Below are positions 1 through 8,016 of a DNA stretch of 17,911 bases, one piece after another. Source of the DNA: an uncultured Methylophilaceae bacterium (GTDB lineage Bacteria; Pseudomonadota; Gammaproteobacteria; Burkholderiales; Methylophilaceae); the NCBI GenBank assembly GCA_938084195.1, contig CALKDJ010000052.1, positions 1 to 17,911 on the forward strand, in the 5' to 3' direction. Numbering within the stretch: the stretch's first letter is position 1; every line of letters begins with the position of its first letter. The notes beneath the pieces were generated by a model, which saw only the letters and a program-made list of their open reading frames with translations, did no database searches and had not been told where the DNA came from. Made by a program: the position numbers and the translations under genes.

Positions 1-669
1 AAGATTAAGTTTGTTACGATCAAGTATATTTCTAGTAGATAAGTCTAATGGCAAATGCAATGTCACCACATCTGATTCCTGGAGTAACTCTTCTAACCCA
101 ACAGGCCTAACTTTATTCTCTTTATAAAATGCTTTAAAGTCTAAAATATCATGAGCTAAAATTTTACAATTAAACGGCTTTAACAATCTCACTAAATCCT
201 TTCCCACATGACCACAACCAATAATTCCTACAGTGCAACCTGATAATTGACGTCCCCTAACTTGGTACCATTCACCTTTTTTAACTTCACTGTTTGCAAA
301 AACTGTTCGATGTAACAAGGAAATAGAAAATGAGACAACTAACTCAGAAACAGATCTTTTATTGACACCTCCAGTCCATCCAAGGTGAACACCAAATTTT
401 TTCATGGCATGCAAATCTATCATATCTAAACCTACGCCATATTTACCAATTACCCTCAATTTTGGAAGTCTTTCAAGTATGCCCTCATCAATTTTTTCTA
501 ATGCAGTAATTGCTTTCTCATGTCCCTCTAAGAATTCTACTAAAGTATCTCCACTTAATAACTGACCTTCATCGTTAAATTTTGACTTTGGATAACGTTT
601 TAAAACCTCCTTCCTAAGTATTGGATGTTTTGAAAAGGAACGAGATGTTACTGCGACTGCTGAATTCAT
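1..669 (-). CDS. D-isomer-specific 2-hydroxyacid dehydrogenase, 3' end beyond window
   Basis: The frame opens with ATG at 669 and stays open for 223 codons to base 1, so about the last third of a usual 310-330 residue protein is missing. The N-terminal half looks like the substrate-binding domain of the SerA/GyaR family (KYGVGLDMID near residues 76-85). The NAD-binding Rossmann motif GIIGCGHVG is at residues 148-156, followed by DVVTLHLPLDLSTRN near 200-214, typical of the family. The catalytic Arg/Glu/His residues would lie mostly in the missing part. It starts 2 bp after the stop of the sugar-phosphate cyclase gene, with AAGG about 10 bases before the ATG. Family knowledge suggests NAD(P)-linked oxidation or reduction of a 2-hydroxy/2-keto acid. 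Its place after a DHQ-synthase-like gene, an SDR and a SIS gene suggests a step in making an unusual sugar or cyclitol rather than serine synthesis; that role is inferred. Confidence 0.88.
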   Translation of the reverse strand, partial: MNSAVAVTSRSFSKHPILRKEVLKRYPKSKFNDEGQLLSGDTLVEFLEGHEKAITALEKIDEGILERLPKLRVIGKYGVGLDMIDLHAMKKFGVHLGWTGGVNKRSVSELVVSFSISLLHRTVFANSEVKKGEWYQVRGRQLSGCTVGIIGCGHVGKDLVRLLKPFNCKILAHDILDFKAFYKENKVRPVGLEELLQESDVVTLHLPLDLSTRNILDRNKLNL

Positions 670-671
670 TG

Positions 672-1757
672 TCAAACTGCCTTACTATATTTAGTAAAAT
701 ATTTATTTATAGATTTAGACAATACTTTATTATTATCACGTGGGACAATTGAGATATCTCCATTCTTATTAGGCAAAATCAAGCGTAATTGTGTGGCACT
801 GTTTTTTTTATCTTTTTTTAAAGCAGCTACAAGCAGATCGGAATCTATCCTAATATGACGAAATGAATAACAGTTTTTTTCCAATAAACTGTGCATACGT
901 TCAAAGTGACCCCATGTTGAAACTCCAACATCTGCAGCAAAAAAATTTGCTAAATCCATTCCGATTGTAACTGCAATACCATGAGGTATTTTATAATTTG
1001 TGGCAGTTTCAATTGCGTGACCAAAACTATGTCCATAATTCATTATGTTACGTGGGCCTGTATCAAACTCATCATCTTCTATTAGTTTCTTTTTCATTAA
1101 TAGTGAGTTATGTATATAATTTTCCATAAATTTGAAATCCACTATAATTTTTTCATATGAGCTTGCTATTTTATCGAAACTCTTTGGTGAATTAATTGCA
1201 TGTACCTTGATCATTTCTCCAATACCAGAATATATTTCTTTTGTTTTTAATGTTTGTAAAAAGTCGATATCTATTACAATAAATTTTGGTGGAGTAAAAG
1301 TGCCTAAAATATTTTTTATATCACCCGAATTTATAGAAGATTTTGAACCAATACAAGAATCTGCTTGTGCCAATAAAGTTGTTGGATAAAATGCCCAAGG
1401 CAAACCTCGCATTAATGTTGTAGCTAGAAAGCAAGTTATATCCTGTATTACGCCCCCACCAATAGCAACAAGCATTTGACCCCTTTTAATATTTAATTTA
1501 ACCAGTTCTTTTATATAATTTGGGAAGTAACTTAAAGACTTGTTGGTTTCATTGGCTTTAATAATTAAAACTCTAGCACTTAGAATATTATTTAGACGTT
1601 TAGCATATAATTTTGCAATATTTTGATCAATTAAATAAATAGCATCTTCTATTGGATTTCTGTTTAATTGATCCATCCCTCCTCTGATAAATTTAGCAGA
1701 ATATTCACCTTTATGTGACTTTATTTTAATTTGACTAGACACGCGAAAACCCACCAT
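672..1757 (-). CDS. 3-dehydroquinate synthase-like sugar-phosphate cyclase
   Basis: This is a 361-residue protein of the AroB/EEVS/DOI-synthase superfamily, NAD- and metal-dependent enzymes that cyclise a keto-sugar phosphate. Visible motifs are AIGGGVIQD (98-106), PTTLLAQADSCIGSKS (125-140, Asp133 and Lys139), KNILGTF (148-154), GIGEMIKVHAI (178-188, Glu181 and Lys184), GPRNIMNYGHSFGHAIE (234-250) and PHG (258-260). The expected zinc ligands Glu181, His243 and His259 are all present, so the enzyme should be active. The substrate (DAHP, sedoheptulose 7-phosphate or another sugar) cannot be read from these motifs. Its polysaccharide setting suggests a paralogue of the housekeeping AroB. The ATG at 1757 overlaps the upstream SDR gene by 23 bp. 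A GTG at 1742, preceded by GGTGGG, would cut the overlap to 8 bp and is a realistic alternative start. Confidence 0.88.
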   Translation of the reverse strand: MVGFRVSSQIKIKSHKGEYSAKFIRGGMDQLNRNPIEDAIYLIDQNIAKLYAKRLNNILSARVLIIKANETNKSLSYFPNYIKELVKLNIKRGQMLVAIGGGVIQDITCFLATTLMRGLPWAFYPTTLLAQADSCIGSKSSINSGDIKNILGTFTPPKFIVIDIDFLQTLKTKEIYSGIGEMIKVHAINSPKSFDKIASSYEKIIVDFKFMENYIHNSLLMKKKLIEDDEFDTGPRNIMNYGHSFGHAIETATNYKIPHGIAVTIGMDLANFFAADVGVSTWGHFERMHSLLEKNCYSFRHIRIDSDLLVAALKKDKKNSATQLRLILPNKNGDISIVPRDNNKVLSKSINKYFTKYSKAV

Positions 1758-2448
1758 CGATCATTAAATTTTGCCCTGAAATATAAGTATTTTCATTACT
1801 TACTAACCAGCTTACCAATGATGCTACTTCATCAATCTTACCAAGACGCTTAATAGGTATACTTTCTTGTGCCTTAACTATGCCATCTGAACCTAATATT
1901 TCTCTTGTCAACTCAGTATCAATAAATCCAGGAGCAACACTATTTGCCAAAATACCAAATTTTGAAACTTCAGCTGAGAGTGCAACTGTCATTCCATCCA
2001 AACCAAATTTACTTGCGGAATATGCTGCACGATATTCTTTACTGATATTTCCAAATATTGAATTTAAATTAATAATTCTTCCCCAATTATTATTTTTCAT
2101 ATTTGGGATAACCGCCTGAGAAAGTTGAAATGGTACTCTTAGATTGACTTTTAAAATCTGATCAAAATCTTCTATATTAATTAAAGAAAATTCACAAATT
2201 TTATTAATTCCTGCATTATTTACCAAAATATCAATTTTCTGCATCTTTACATAAGAAACAAAATTATTGACCGACTTATCATCCAAAAAATTTACAATGA
2301 AGTAACTGGCACCATCTGGATAGGTAGCCCCTTCTTTTGTACCTGTAACGATAACTTCTAACCCATCTTTTAGTAAACGCTCTGCAATTGCAAAACCAAT
2401 ACCTCTTGTGCCTCCAGTTACTAATGCACGATATTTTAATTTTGACAT
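1735..2448 (-). CDS. SDR-family oxidoreductase (FabG-like)
   Basis: This 237-residue classical short-chain dehydrogenase/reductase has a complete active site: cofactor loop TGGTRGIG (11-18), NNAG (77-80), Asn102, Ser130, Tyr143 and Lys147, with the Ser-Tyr spacing of 13 usual for the family. Its C-terminus has the common YISGQNLMIDGG segment. Classical SDRs of this type reduce a keto group or oxidise a hydroxyl using NAD(P). It sits between a divergent SIS isomerase (5 bp gap, no clear Shine-Dalgarno sequence) and the DHQ-synthase-like cyclase, which it overlaps. It probably handles an intermediate of the same small-molecule pathway. FabG in fatty-acid synthesis is the nearest general resemblance, but no fatty-acid or acyl-carrier genes are nearby, so a sugar or cyclitol substrate is preferred. 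Confidence 0.88.
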   Translation of the reverse strand: MSKLKYRALVTGGTRGIGFAIAERLLKDGLEVIVTGTKEGATYPDGASYFIVNFLDDKSVNNFVSYVKMQKIDILVNNAGINKICEFSLINIEDFDQILKVNLRVPFQLSQAVIPNMKNNNWGRIINLNSIFGNISKEYRAAYSASKFGLDGMTVALSAEVSKFGILANSVAPGFIDTELTREILGSDGIVKAQESIPIKRLGKIDEVASLVSWLVSNENTYISGQNLMIDGGFSRV

Positions 2449-2453
2449 TTAGA

Positions 2454-3059
2454 TTATTTTTTTAAGAAACGCATTAGATAATTTGATATTAAATGATCTA
2501 ACACCATATGCGCATCTTCAGCAACACCATACTCACCAACTTCTGTTGGAATATGAACTGATACATCAACAAGCTTTGCCAGATCTCCTCCATTAAAAGC
2601 TGTTAGTCCAACTGTAGTGGCACCTTTTAATTTTGCCAGCTCAGCGGCCAGTAATAAATTTTTAGAGTTTCCTGACGCAGAAATTAATACTAAGACATCA
2701 TTCTTATTAATAACTACCTCTAGTTGCTTACTAAATATATATTCATATCCGTAATCATTTGCAATAGCAGTAATTACTGATTGATTTTCACAAAGACTTA
2801 CAGCTCTAAAATATTTATTTTTTGGTTTTGTCCCTATACCAATATCATTAGCAAAATGACTGGCTGTTGCAGCACTGCCGCCATTTCCTGCAAAGTAAAT
2901 AGTGCTACCTACTTCCCTCGCTTTCATTAATGTGTCTACAAATTCCTTAATCTGTTTCTCAGAAATAAGAGAAAGTATATTGATTAAGTGATTTATATAA
3001 CCTCTTGAAAATGATTCAATATCACTATTGTTTTTAAAAATAATATCAGTTTTATTCAT
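2454..3059 (-). CDS. SIS-domain sugar isomerase-like protein, divergent GmhA homologue
   Basis: This 201-residue single SIS-domain protein resembles phosphoheptose isomerase (GmhA). The phosphate-binding segments are present: FAGNGGSAATASHF (56-69) and SASGNS (127-132). By alignment with E. coli GmhA as I remember it, the catalytic Glu65 is Asp72 here and Gln172 is Glu181, while the position of His180 is kept as His189. A different substrate or isomerisation chemistry is therefore likely. The start codon overlaps the stop of the ABC transporter gene (ATGA), implying translational coupling. Together with the downstream SDR, cyclase and hydroxyacid dehydrogenase it forms a tight four-gene block. 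It might supply the ketose or aldose phosphate used by the cyclase; that link is inferred from gene order only. Confidence 0.85.
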   Translation of the reverse strand: MNKTDIIFKNNSDIESFSRGYINHLINILSLISEKQIKEFVDTLMKAREVGSTIYFAGNGGSAATASHFANDIGIGTKPKNKYFRAVSLCENQSVITAIANDYGYEYIFSKQLEVVINKNDVLVLISASGNSKNLLLAAELAKLKGATTVGLTAFNGGDLAKLVDVSVHIPTEVGEYGVAEDAHMVLDHLISNYLMRFLKK

Positions 3060-4852
3060 AAAACATTACTCTTTAGCATATTTTCTGGGGTGCCGACTCC
3101 TATAACTTTGCCACCGTCAATTTTATAAATTCTATCACAATGCGCAACCGTGCTGTGCCGATGTGCTATTACAATCATTGTTTTTATTCCATGAAATTTT
3201 TTTATTTCACGAATTATTTCTTGTTCTGTTTCATTATCTAATGAACTCGTTGATTCATCCATTATGAGAATATCTCTATTATGATAGAAAGCTCTTGCGA
3301 GAATAACACGCTGCCTTTGCCCTCCTGACAATCTTACTCCCCTTTCACCTAGGGGCGTATCGACTCCATATTTTAATTCTTTAACAACATTTGCCAAAGA
3401 TGCCAAAGATATTGACTCCTCTAACCTTTTATCATCAATATCTTCCTCATTTACTCCTAGTGCTATATTATTTTTTAATGAGTCATCAACTAACAATAAG
3501 TTTTGAGGTATGTACGCAATCCGTCTTTGCCAATTTTCTTTGTTTTCTTTTAATAACGTTTTATTATAAATGATATCTCCAGAATCTGGATTAAATAAAC
3601 CTAACAAAAGATTTATCAATGTTGTTTTTCCAGAGCCAGAGGAGCCAATAATTCCAATTGCCTCACCCTTTTTCACTTCTAAAGAAATATTTTTTATTGC
3701 TTTATTTTTGGCGTCACCATATCTATAACTAATATCATTCACTTTAAGAATGGAAAAATCATCGATAGTTGGCTTCACCCCAGTATTACTTTCTGTTTTT
3801 TTAAAATCTACGGATTTTATATAATCAAAATCTTTGCTTAGTAAAATGACTGCATCACGAGCAAATCTAATCTTCACCAAGTTACTAGATAACGCAGTTG
3901 CAGAAGGAAGCAGTCGCAAGGAGGCTACTCCAAAGATAGCTAATATAGGTATCAAAGTTTGCAAATCATGTCCAATTGCTACAATTATAAAAATAAGGAA
4001 AACCACAAAGCTTATTAATAATAACTCAACTAAAAAACGAGATGATGTCGTTAATATTCTTGTCTTTGCTTGATTTATAGCAAATTCCTTTGACTGTTTA
4101 ACGACCCTTCTATGAAAGTAAGCCTCTTTCTTGAGTATACGAATTTCTGCAAGTCCTTGTATACCCTCTTGTATTCCTTGAACCAACAATGTGGCAGCTT
4201 TATTTGATTTTTCTCCATAAATACTTACTTTTTTTCGGAATAATTTATCGTAACCTAAAACTAGAAGAGTAAGTAATGAGACCAACAATAATAGAACATA
4301 TATGTTAGTGAATGCGAGATAGCCTATAATGAATGTAGCAACAATTAGATCACTTATAGTTTTTAAAGAGGGAATTAATGCATTATCTGTATACTGAACA
4401 ACTAAAGACTGTAAACTATGAATATACTCAGAGCTATTACGATTAATATAATCAGAGTAAGGTAATGACTGAAATGAACGCATCATAACCGAACGTAAGC
4501 GCACCTGTTCTTCTTGCCCAAAATTTGTAATTTTATAATTTATAAAAATTCCAAAAATTGCCTTTAGTAAAAAAACTAAAATCAAAATTGTACCCCCGAT
4601 GAAAACCAAGCTTTGTTGATCATTTGGAAAGCCAAAAAATGAAATTGTCTTACCAATATTTCCAGACAAAGCAGTTTTATCAAAAATAATGGCAAAATAT
4701 GGTCCAATTAGACCTATACCAAGAAGATCCAATAATGATCCCGCCAAAAATAAAACCAACAGGATGTACAATTTTTTTTTATCATCCCCTAAAAGGGACA
4801 ATATTAATGAAGCATATTGCCTAATTCCGTGATAACTGGTTTGTTTTGTCAT
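3056..4852 (-). CDS. PglK/MsbA-type ABC transporter, probable lipid-linked oligosaccharide flippase
   Basis: This 598-residue protein fuses a membrane domain to an ATPase domain. Hydrophobic segments lie near 28-50, 83-105, 165-202 (two spans) and 273-316 (two spans), as in type IV (MsbA-fold) exporters. The nucleotide-binding domain has Walker A GSSGSGKT (403-410), Q-loop Gln450, signature LSGGQ (508-512), Walker B ILIMDE (528-533) and switch His564. The membrane-domain segment SLRLLPSA (311-318) closely matches the equivalent part of Campylobacter PglK. PglK moves undecaprenyl-diphosphate-linked oligosaccharides across the inner membrane, and two glycosyltransferase genes lie immediately upstream. 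Flipping of the completed repeat unit is therefore the likely role, in place of a Wzx protein. Lipid A or peptide export is less likely. It starts 8 bp after the GT2 stop without a clear ribosome binding site. Confidence 0.88.
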   Translation of the reverse strand: MTKQTSYHGIRQYASLILSLLGDDKKKLYILLVLFLAGSLLDLLGIGLIGPYFAIIFDKTALSGNIGKTISFFGFPNDQQSLVFIGGTILILVFLLKAIFGIFINYKITNFGQEEQVRLRSVMMRSFQSLPYSDYINRNSSEYIHSLQSLVVQYTDNALIPSLKTISDLIVATFIIGYLAFTNIYVLLLLVSLLTLLVLGYDKLFRKKVSIYGEKSNKAATLLVQGIQEGIQGLAEIRILKKEAYFHRRVVKQSKEFAINQAKTRILTTSSRFLVELLLISFVVFLIFIIVAIGHDLQTLIPILAIFGVASLRLLPSATALSSNLVKIRFARDAVILLSKDFDYIKSVDFKKTESNTGVKPTIDDFSILKVNDISYRYGDAKNKAIKNISLEVKKGEAIGIIGSSGSGKTTLINLLLGLFNPDSGDIIYNKTLLKENKENWQRRIAYIPQNLLLVDDSLKNNIALGVNEEDIDDKRLEESISLASLANVVKELKYGVDTPLGERGVRLSGGQRQRVILARAFYHNRDILIMDESTSSLDNETEQEIIREIKKFHGIKTMIVIAHRHSTVAHCDRIYKIDGGKVIGVGTPENMLKSNVL

Positions 4853-4860
4853 TTAGTAAA

Positions 4861-5637
4861 TCAAAATCTAGTATATTTTATTAATGCTCGAAAAACATAA
4901 TTACAGAAGTAGTATAATGTTTGCCGTAAACTAAGTTTCTCAACCTCTAAATAGGTCCTCCAGACTCTTAGTGCCGCTGTTATCTTATTTCGAGAAAACG
5001 AATTATCTGCTACCCGATATCTTAATAAATCATGTTTCAGACCTAAAGCATTGAAACCTTTTTTTAAAATTCGATAAAAAAGAATATAGTCTTCGATATA
5101 TCTTTTAGAGACATTTACAAGCGATATTTCACCAATTATTTTTCTATCTAAAACAACTGAAGAAGTCATAATTGCAGAATTTTTTAAAAGGCCCTCATAA
5201 TCCAAAAAATCTGGAATATCAATTAAAATACCAACATCTTTTACTGAAGATCTAAATCTTCTTGCTTGTGTAAATGAAAAACCTGATTTTTTATTATTCA
5301 TTAAAAAGACTTGCTTATTCAGTTTTTCTGAAGGCCAAATATCATCGCTATCAAGAAAAGCAATATACCTTCCTCTAGCAATTTTTATACCATTGTTTCT
5401 TGAAATGCCTGGACCGCTATTATGCAAATTTGCAATCATTTTAATACGTTGATCTTTATTGATAAAGTCCTTAACAAGTAAGGGCGTTTTATCTGTAGAA
5501 CAATCATCAATTATTATCAATTCGATTTTAGTGTAGGTCTGATTTAGAACTGAAGTAATAGATTCCGCAAGGTATTTCTCTGCATTGTACGCAGGCATTA
5601 TTACGGAAACTACTCCATCGATAAACTGGTCTTTCAT
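4861..5637 (-). CDS. Family 2 glycosyltransferase, TuaG-like
   Basis: This 258-residue GT-A enzyme opens with the classic GT2 N-terminus VSVIMPAYNAEKYL (10-23). The nucleotide-binding motif DDCSTD is at 44-49 and the metal-binding DSDD at 96-99 (AFLDSDDIWPSEKL). Its length and its C-terminal half, including RYRVADNSFSRNK, resemble Bacillus TuaG, a teichuronic-acid glycosyltransferase. It is probably a cytoplasmic, inverting transferase that adds one sugar from a nucleotide donor to a lipid-linked chain. It starts 3 bp after the preceding gene, with GGAGA 8 bases before ATG, one of the better ribosome binding sites in this operon. ugd in the same operon offers UDP-glucuronate as a possible donor; donor and acceptor cannot be read from the sequence. 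Confidence 0.9.
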   Translation of the reverse strand: MKDQFIDGVVSVIMPAYNAEKYLAESITSVLNQTYTKIELIIIDDCSTDKTPLLVKDFINKDQRIKMIANLHNSGPGISRNNGIKIARGRYIAFLDSDDIWPSEKLNKQVFLMNNKKSGFSFTQARRFRSSVKDVGILIDIPDFLDYEGLLKNSAIMTSSVVLDRKIIGEISLVNVSKRYIEDYILFYRILKKGFNALGLKHDLLRYRVADNSFSRNKITAALRVWRTYLEVEKLSLRQTLYYFCNYVFRALIKYTRF

Positions 5638-5640
5638 GCC

Positions 5641-7020
5641 TTATGTCTCCAATACATCTTTCACCATAAGATCTAAAGACCTTGTACAAACTGAAATATT
5701 ATTTGGATCATTATTGTATAGCTGACCTGGATGTGTCTGATTCCAAATAGAATTAAAAAAGTTAATTATTTTTTTCTTCTCAAGAAATAGATTATTATCA
5801 ATGTTTAATAGTTGATTGCGTAAAGACTTTAAAGATTTTACTTTTTCCACCAACAAGCTATCAGTATAGAATGCATCACCTAGAACAAGAACTTGCTTTC
5901 CTAAAAGTAATGCCTCTGCACCAGATTTTGAATTTACAGTTAATACAACAGATGCGGAGCTTAAAGCAGTATAGTTTTGAATCTCTGGGTTTAATAAAAC
6001 TACATTATCATATCTCTGAAAAAGTTGCTTTATTCTGTTGTTATTTAAAGCACCCACTAATGCTGGATGCTCTTTAAAACATAAGACATAATCTGGAGGC
6101 AAAATACGGCATACGTAGTCAAGTAAGGCGTATTGGTCATGGTATTCTGGAGAGCGAATTGTTAAAGAAGCATCGTTCGGAACATGAAGAGGAAAATAAA
6201 TAATTTTTTTTTCCTTAGGCAGGTTTTGATAATATTTTTTTAACCTTAATCTATTAAAAATCATATATAAATGTATATAAACATAATGCTTGATATGACT
6301 AAATTCCTCTCTATTTTTATATAAATATTTATCAATCAACTTTTCAAATAATCTTCTGACATTATATATATCTACTACTTTTAACCAGGGGTTGCGATAC
6401 TGATGCTTATCTTTATCTGGGATCACAACGACCTGTTGTTCTTTTGCATTATCTAAATATTTTATTACCTCCTTTTTTATGTTTTTACTTTTCTCTTCTC
6501 TGATACGTAATGCTTTTATAGTGTTTACAGTAAATAAGAGCCTTCCTTTGAAAAAGGAAGGTTCAATAAACACATTATCAATGCCCAAATGCCTAGCAGC
6601 GTAAAAAGAGGACATCAATGAAATAAAACCACCATACTCTTGAATTACGATAGGTTTTTCACTTTCTTTTAGTGTTTCTTTATATACATACAACATTGCA
6701 CCCAAGTAACTCTTAAGTTTATTTATTAAAATATCTGAATTTTTAATACCAAAGCATAGTTTTTCATGAGAAATTAATAGGCTAAGTTCTTCTATGCCAA
6801 GATCTTTCGGTTCTGGAAATTGATTAAGAGAATCAACTATTGAATAAATATTGTAAGCTTTAATATTATTATTTTCTACATATTTGACACTAGGTTCATG
6901 GAAACAAACAATTGAAACAGAATAACCTATAGACTTTAGCTTTTTTGCTAACCTTGTAAAATATTCTGTTTGATTTAGCGCTAACGATGTAAATATTATT
7001 GATTTTGTATTTCTTTTCAT
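5641..7020 (-). CDS. Capsule polysaccharide glycosyltransferase, KpsS/KpsC-like (Capsule_synth family)
   Basis: This 459-residue protein has a GT-B-like layout. An N-terminal Rossmann-like half starts SIIFTSLALNQTEYFTRLAK. The C-terminal half carries YFPLHVPNDASL (275-286), CFKEHPALVG (314-323) and VNSKSGAEALLLGKQVLVLG (362-381). The KEHP motif and the SKSGAEALLLGK block match the capsule-synthesis family (PF05159) that contains the beta-Kdo transferases KpsC and KpsS. Those enzymes use CMP-Kdo, which fits the CMP-ulosonate genes just upstream. Transfer of the locus-specific CMP-activated acid is therefore an attractive but unproven role. Its ATG overlaps the stop of a 39-codon ORF, and AGAAAAT is the only weak purine-rich stretch upstream. 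No KpsC, KpsM/T/D/E or other group 2 capsule genes are in view. Confidence 0.78.
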   Translation of the reverse strand: MKRNTKSIIFTSLALNQTEYFTRLAKKLKSIGYSVSIVCFHEPSVKYVENNNIKAYNIYSIVDSLNQFPEPKDLGIEELSLLISHEKLCFGIKNSDILINKLKSYLGAMLYVYKETLKESEKPIVIQEYGGFISLMSSFYAARHLGIDNVFIEPSFFKGRLLFTVNTIKALRIREEKSKNIKKEVIKYLDNAKEQQVVVIPDKDKHQYRNPWLKVVDIYNVRRLFEKLIDKYLYKNREEFSHIKHYVYIHLYMIFNRLRLKKYYQNLPKEKKIIYFPLHVPNDASLTIRSPEYHDQYALLDYVCRILPPDYVLCFKEHPALVGALNNNRIKQLFQRYDNVVLLNPEIQNYTALSSASVVLTVNSKSGAEALLLGKQVLVLGDAFYTDSLLVEKVKSLKSLRNQLLNIDNNLFLEKKKIINFFNSIWNQTHPGQLYNNDPNNISVCTRSLDLMVKDVLET

Positions 7021-7136
7021 TTGAGATATTTTCTAATAAAAGAGTTATTAAGATACCAACAAGGTCTCATAAACATGCAGGGTAATTTTTGAGGAGCTAT
7101 AGTTCTAATTTTATCCAACAGCTTTATGATATCCAT
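7017..7136 (-). CDS. Possible 39-residue ORF of unknown function
   Basis: An ATG at 7136 opens 39 codons ending in TGA at 7019-7017. The stop overlaps the start of the capsule glycosyltransferase gene as ATGA, a typical coupling arrangement. The protein would begin MDIIKLLDKI, contain MFMRPCWYLNN and end FIRKYLK; it is basic and partly hydrophobic. I do not recognise a family. There is no Shine-Dalgarno sequence, and a 7-bp inverted repeat (7137-7153) lies directly before the ATG. It may be a real coupled leader peptide or short gene, the remnant of a lost gene at a module junction, or chance. The coupled stop/start is the main argument for it. Confidence 0.3.
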   Translation of the reverse strand: MDIIKLLDKIRTIAPQKLPCMFMRPCWYLNNSFIRKYLK

Positions 7137-7188
7137 AGAATTATTTTAATTCTAAGACCAGACTTTATAACACTAAATATTATTGACA

Positions 7189-8016
7189 TTACCAAGCTGT
7201 TCGTCCACCATCAATTGGCACAATAGCCCCATTTAAATAACTAGATGAATCACTTAACATCCATAATAACGTCCCTTGATATTCATCGGATCGCGCCAGT
7301 CTTCCCAAGGGTATTCTTTTAGAAACCTTCTTCAAAAAATCATTTGATTGACCATTCTCTACACCGCCTGGACATATGGCATTGCAACGTATATTTTTTT
7401 CTGGCCAATAAGTTGCTAAATACCTAGTAAGGCCAATTAACCCTGACTTAATAACAGAATAAGTAACAGGCTTAACATTCTGAAGGTCTTCAGAAAGATT
7501 GTCTTGCATATACAGGCGTTGATCAGGAGCAATTAAACCCAAATCAGACGCAATATTAACAATAACACCTCCGTTAGGATTTTTTGATATTTTTCCCCCA
7601 TAATGCTTTGAGCATAAAAATGCACCTGTTAGCCCAACTGCAATATCGTTGTTCCAAATATCTACAGGAAAGTTCTCTAATCGGGAAAAATTAACCTTAC
7701 TACCTTCCTCAACTTTTGGATTGTTAGCTGCATTATTTATTAATCCATCAATTTTACCGAATTCTTTAAATATATATGCAGCGCTATTTTGAATTAAATC
7801 TTCATTGGTAATATCTACTTTAAATCCAAATGCACTTACCTTATATTTACTGTTTAACTCTTTAGATAATTTGTCAAGTTCTTGTTGGTATAAATCTATT
7901 AATATCGGAGTTCCACCATAAGCGGCAACTGCATCTGCATGCATTCTTCCTAATAATCCAGTTGCACCTGTAATGATAATAATTTTGTTATCTAACCTAA
8001 ATAAGGTATCTAGCAT
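7189..8016 (-). CDS. SDR-family oxidoreductase, third of a tandem trio
   Basis: This 275-residue short-chain dehydrogenase has TGATGLLG (16-23), NNAA (94-97), Ser157, Tyr186 and Lys190. Ser and Tyr are 29 residues apart instead of about 13, because of an insertion around APDQRLYMQDNLSED; some sugar-active SDRs have a similar insertion. The C-terminus reads NGAIVPIDGGRTAW, a normal SDR ending. The start codon abuts the stop of the preceding SDR gene with no gap. With two more SDRs and the CMP-sugar synthetase upstream, it probably oxidises or reduces a ring hydroxyl or keto group of the acid sugar or its precursor. It is the last gene before a 168-bp gap, so it may close the monosaccharide-synthesis module. 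Confidence 0.88.
   Translation of the reverse strand: MLDTLFRLDNKIIIITGATGLLGRMHADAVAAYGGTPILIDLYQQELDKLSKELNSKYKVSAFGFKVDITNEDLIQNSAAYIFKEFGKIDGLINNAANNPKVEEGSKVNFSRLENFPVDIWNNDIAVGLTGAFLCSKHYGGKISKNPNGGVIVNIASDLGLIAPDQRLYMQDNLSEDLQNVKPVTYSVIKSGLIGLTRYLATYWPEKNIRCNAICPGGVENGQSNDFLKKVSKRIPLGRLARSDEYQGTLLWMLSDSSSYLNGAIVPIDGGRTAW

Noticed and set aside
4772..4780. Runs of 8-9 T on the plus strand inside coding genes (also at 6204-6212, 8626-8634, 9718-9726) as phase-variation tracts.
   Set aside because: They encode ordinary Lys-rich stretches, are scattered through an AT-rich genome, and all frames are intact. No sign of selection for slippage is visible in a single sequence.
7137..7153. Inverted repeat AGAATTATTTTAATTCT as an intrinsic terminator inside the operon.
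   Set aside because: The stem is almost entirely A-T, the loop is 3 nt and no U tract follows in the direction of transcription. An ORF starts right after it.
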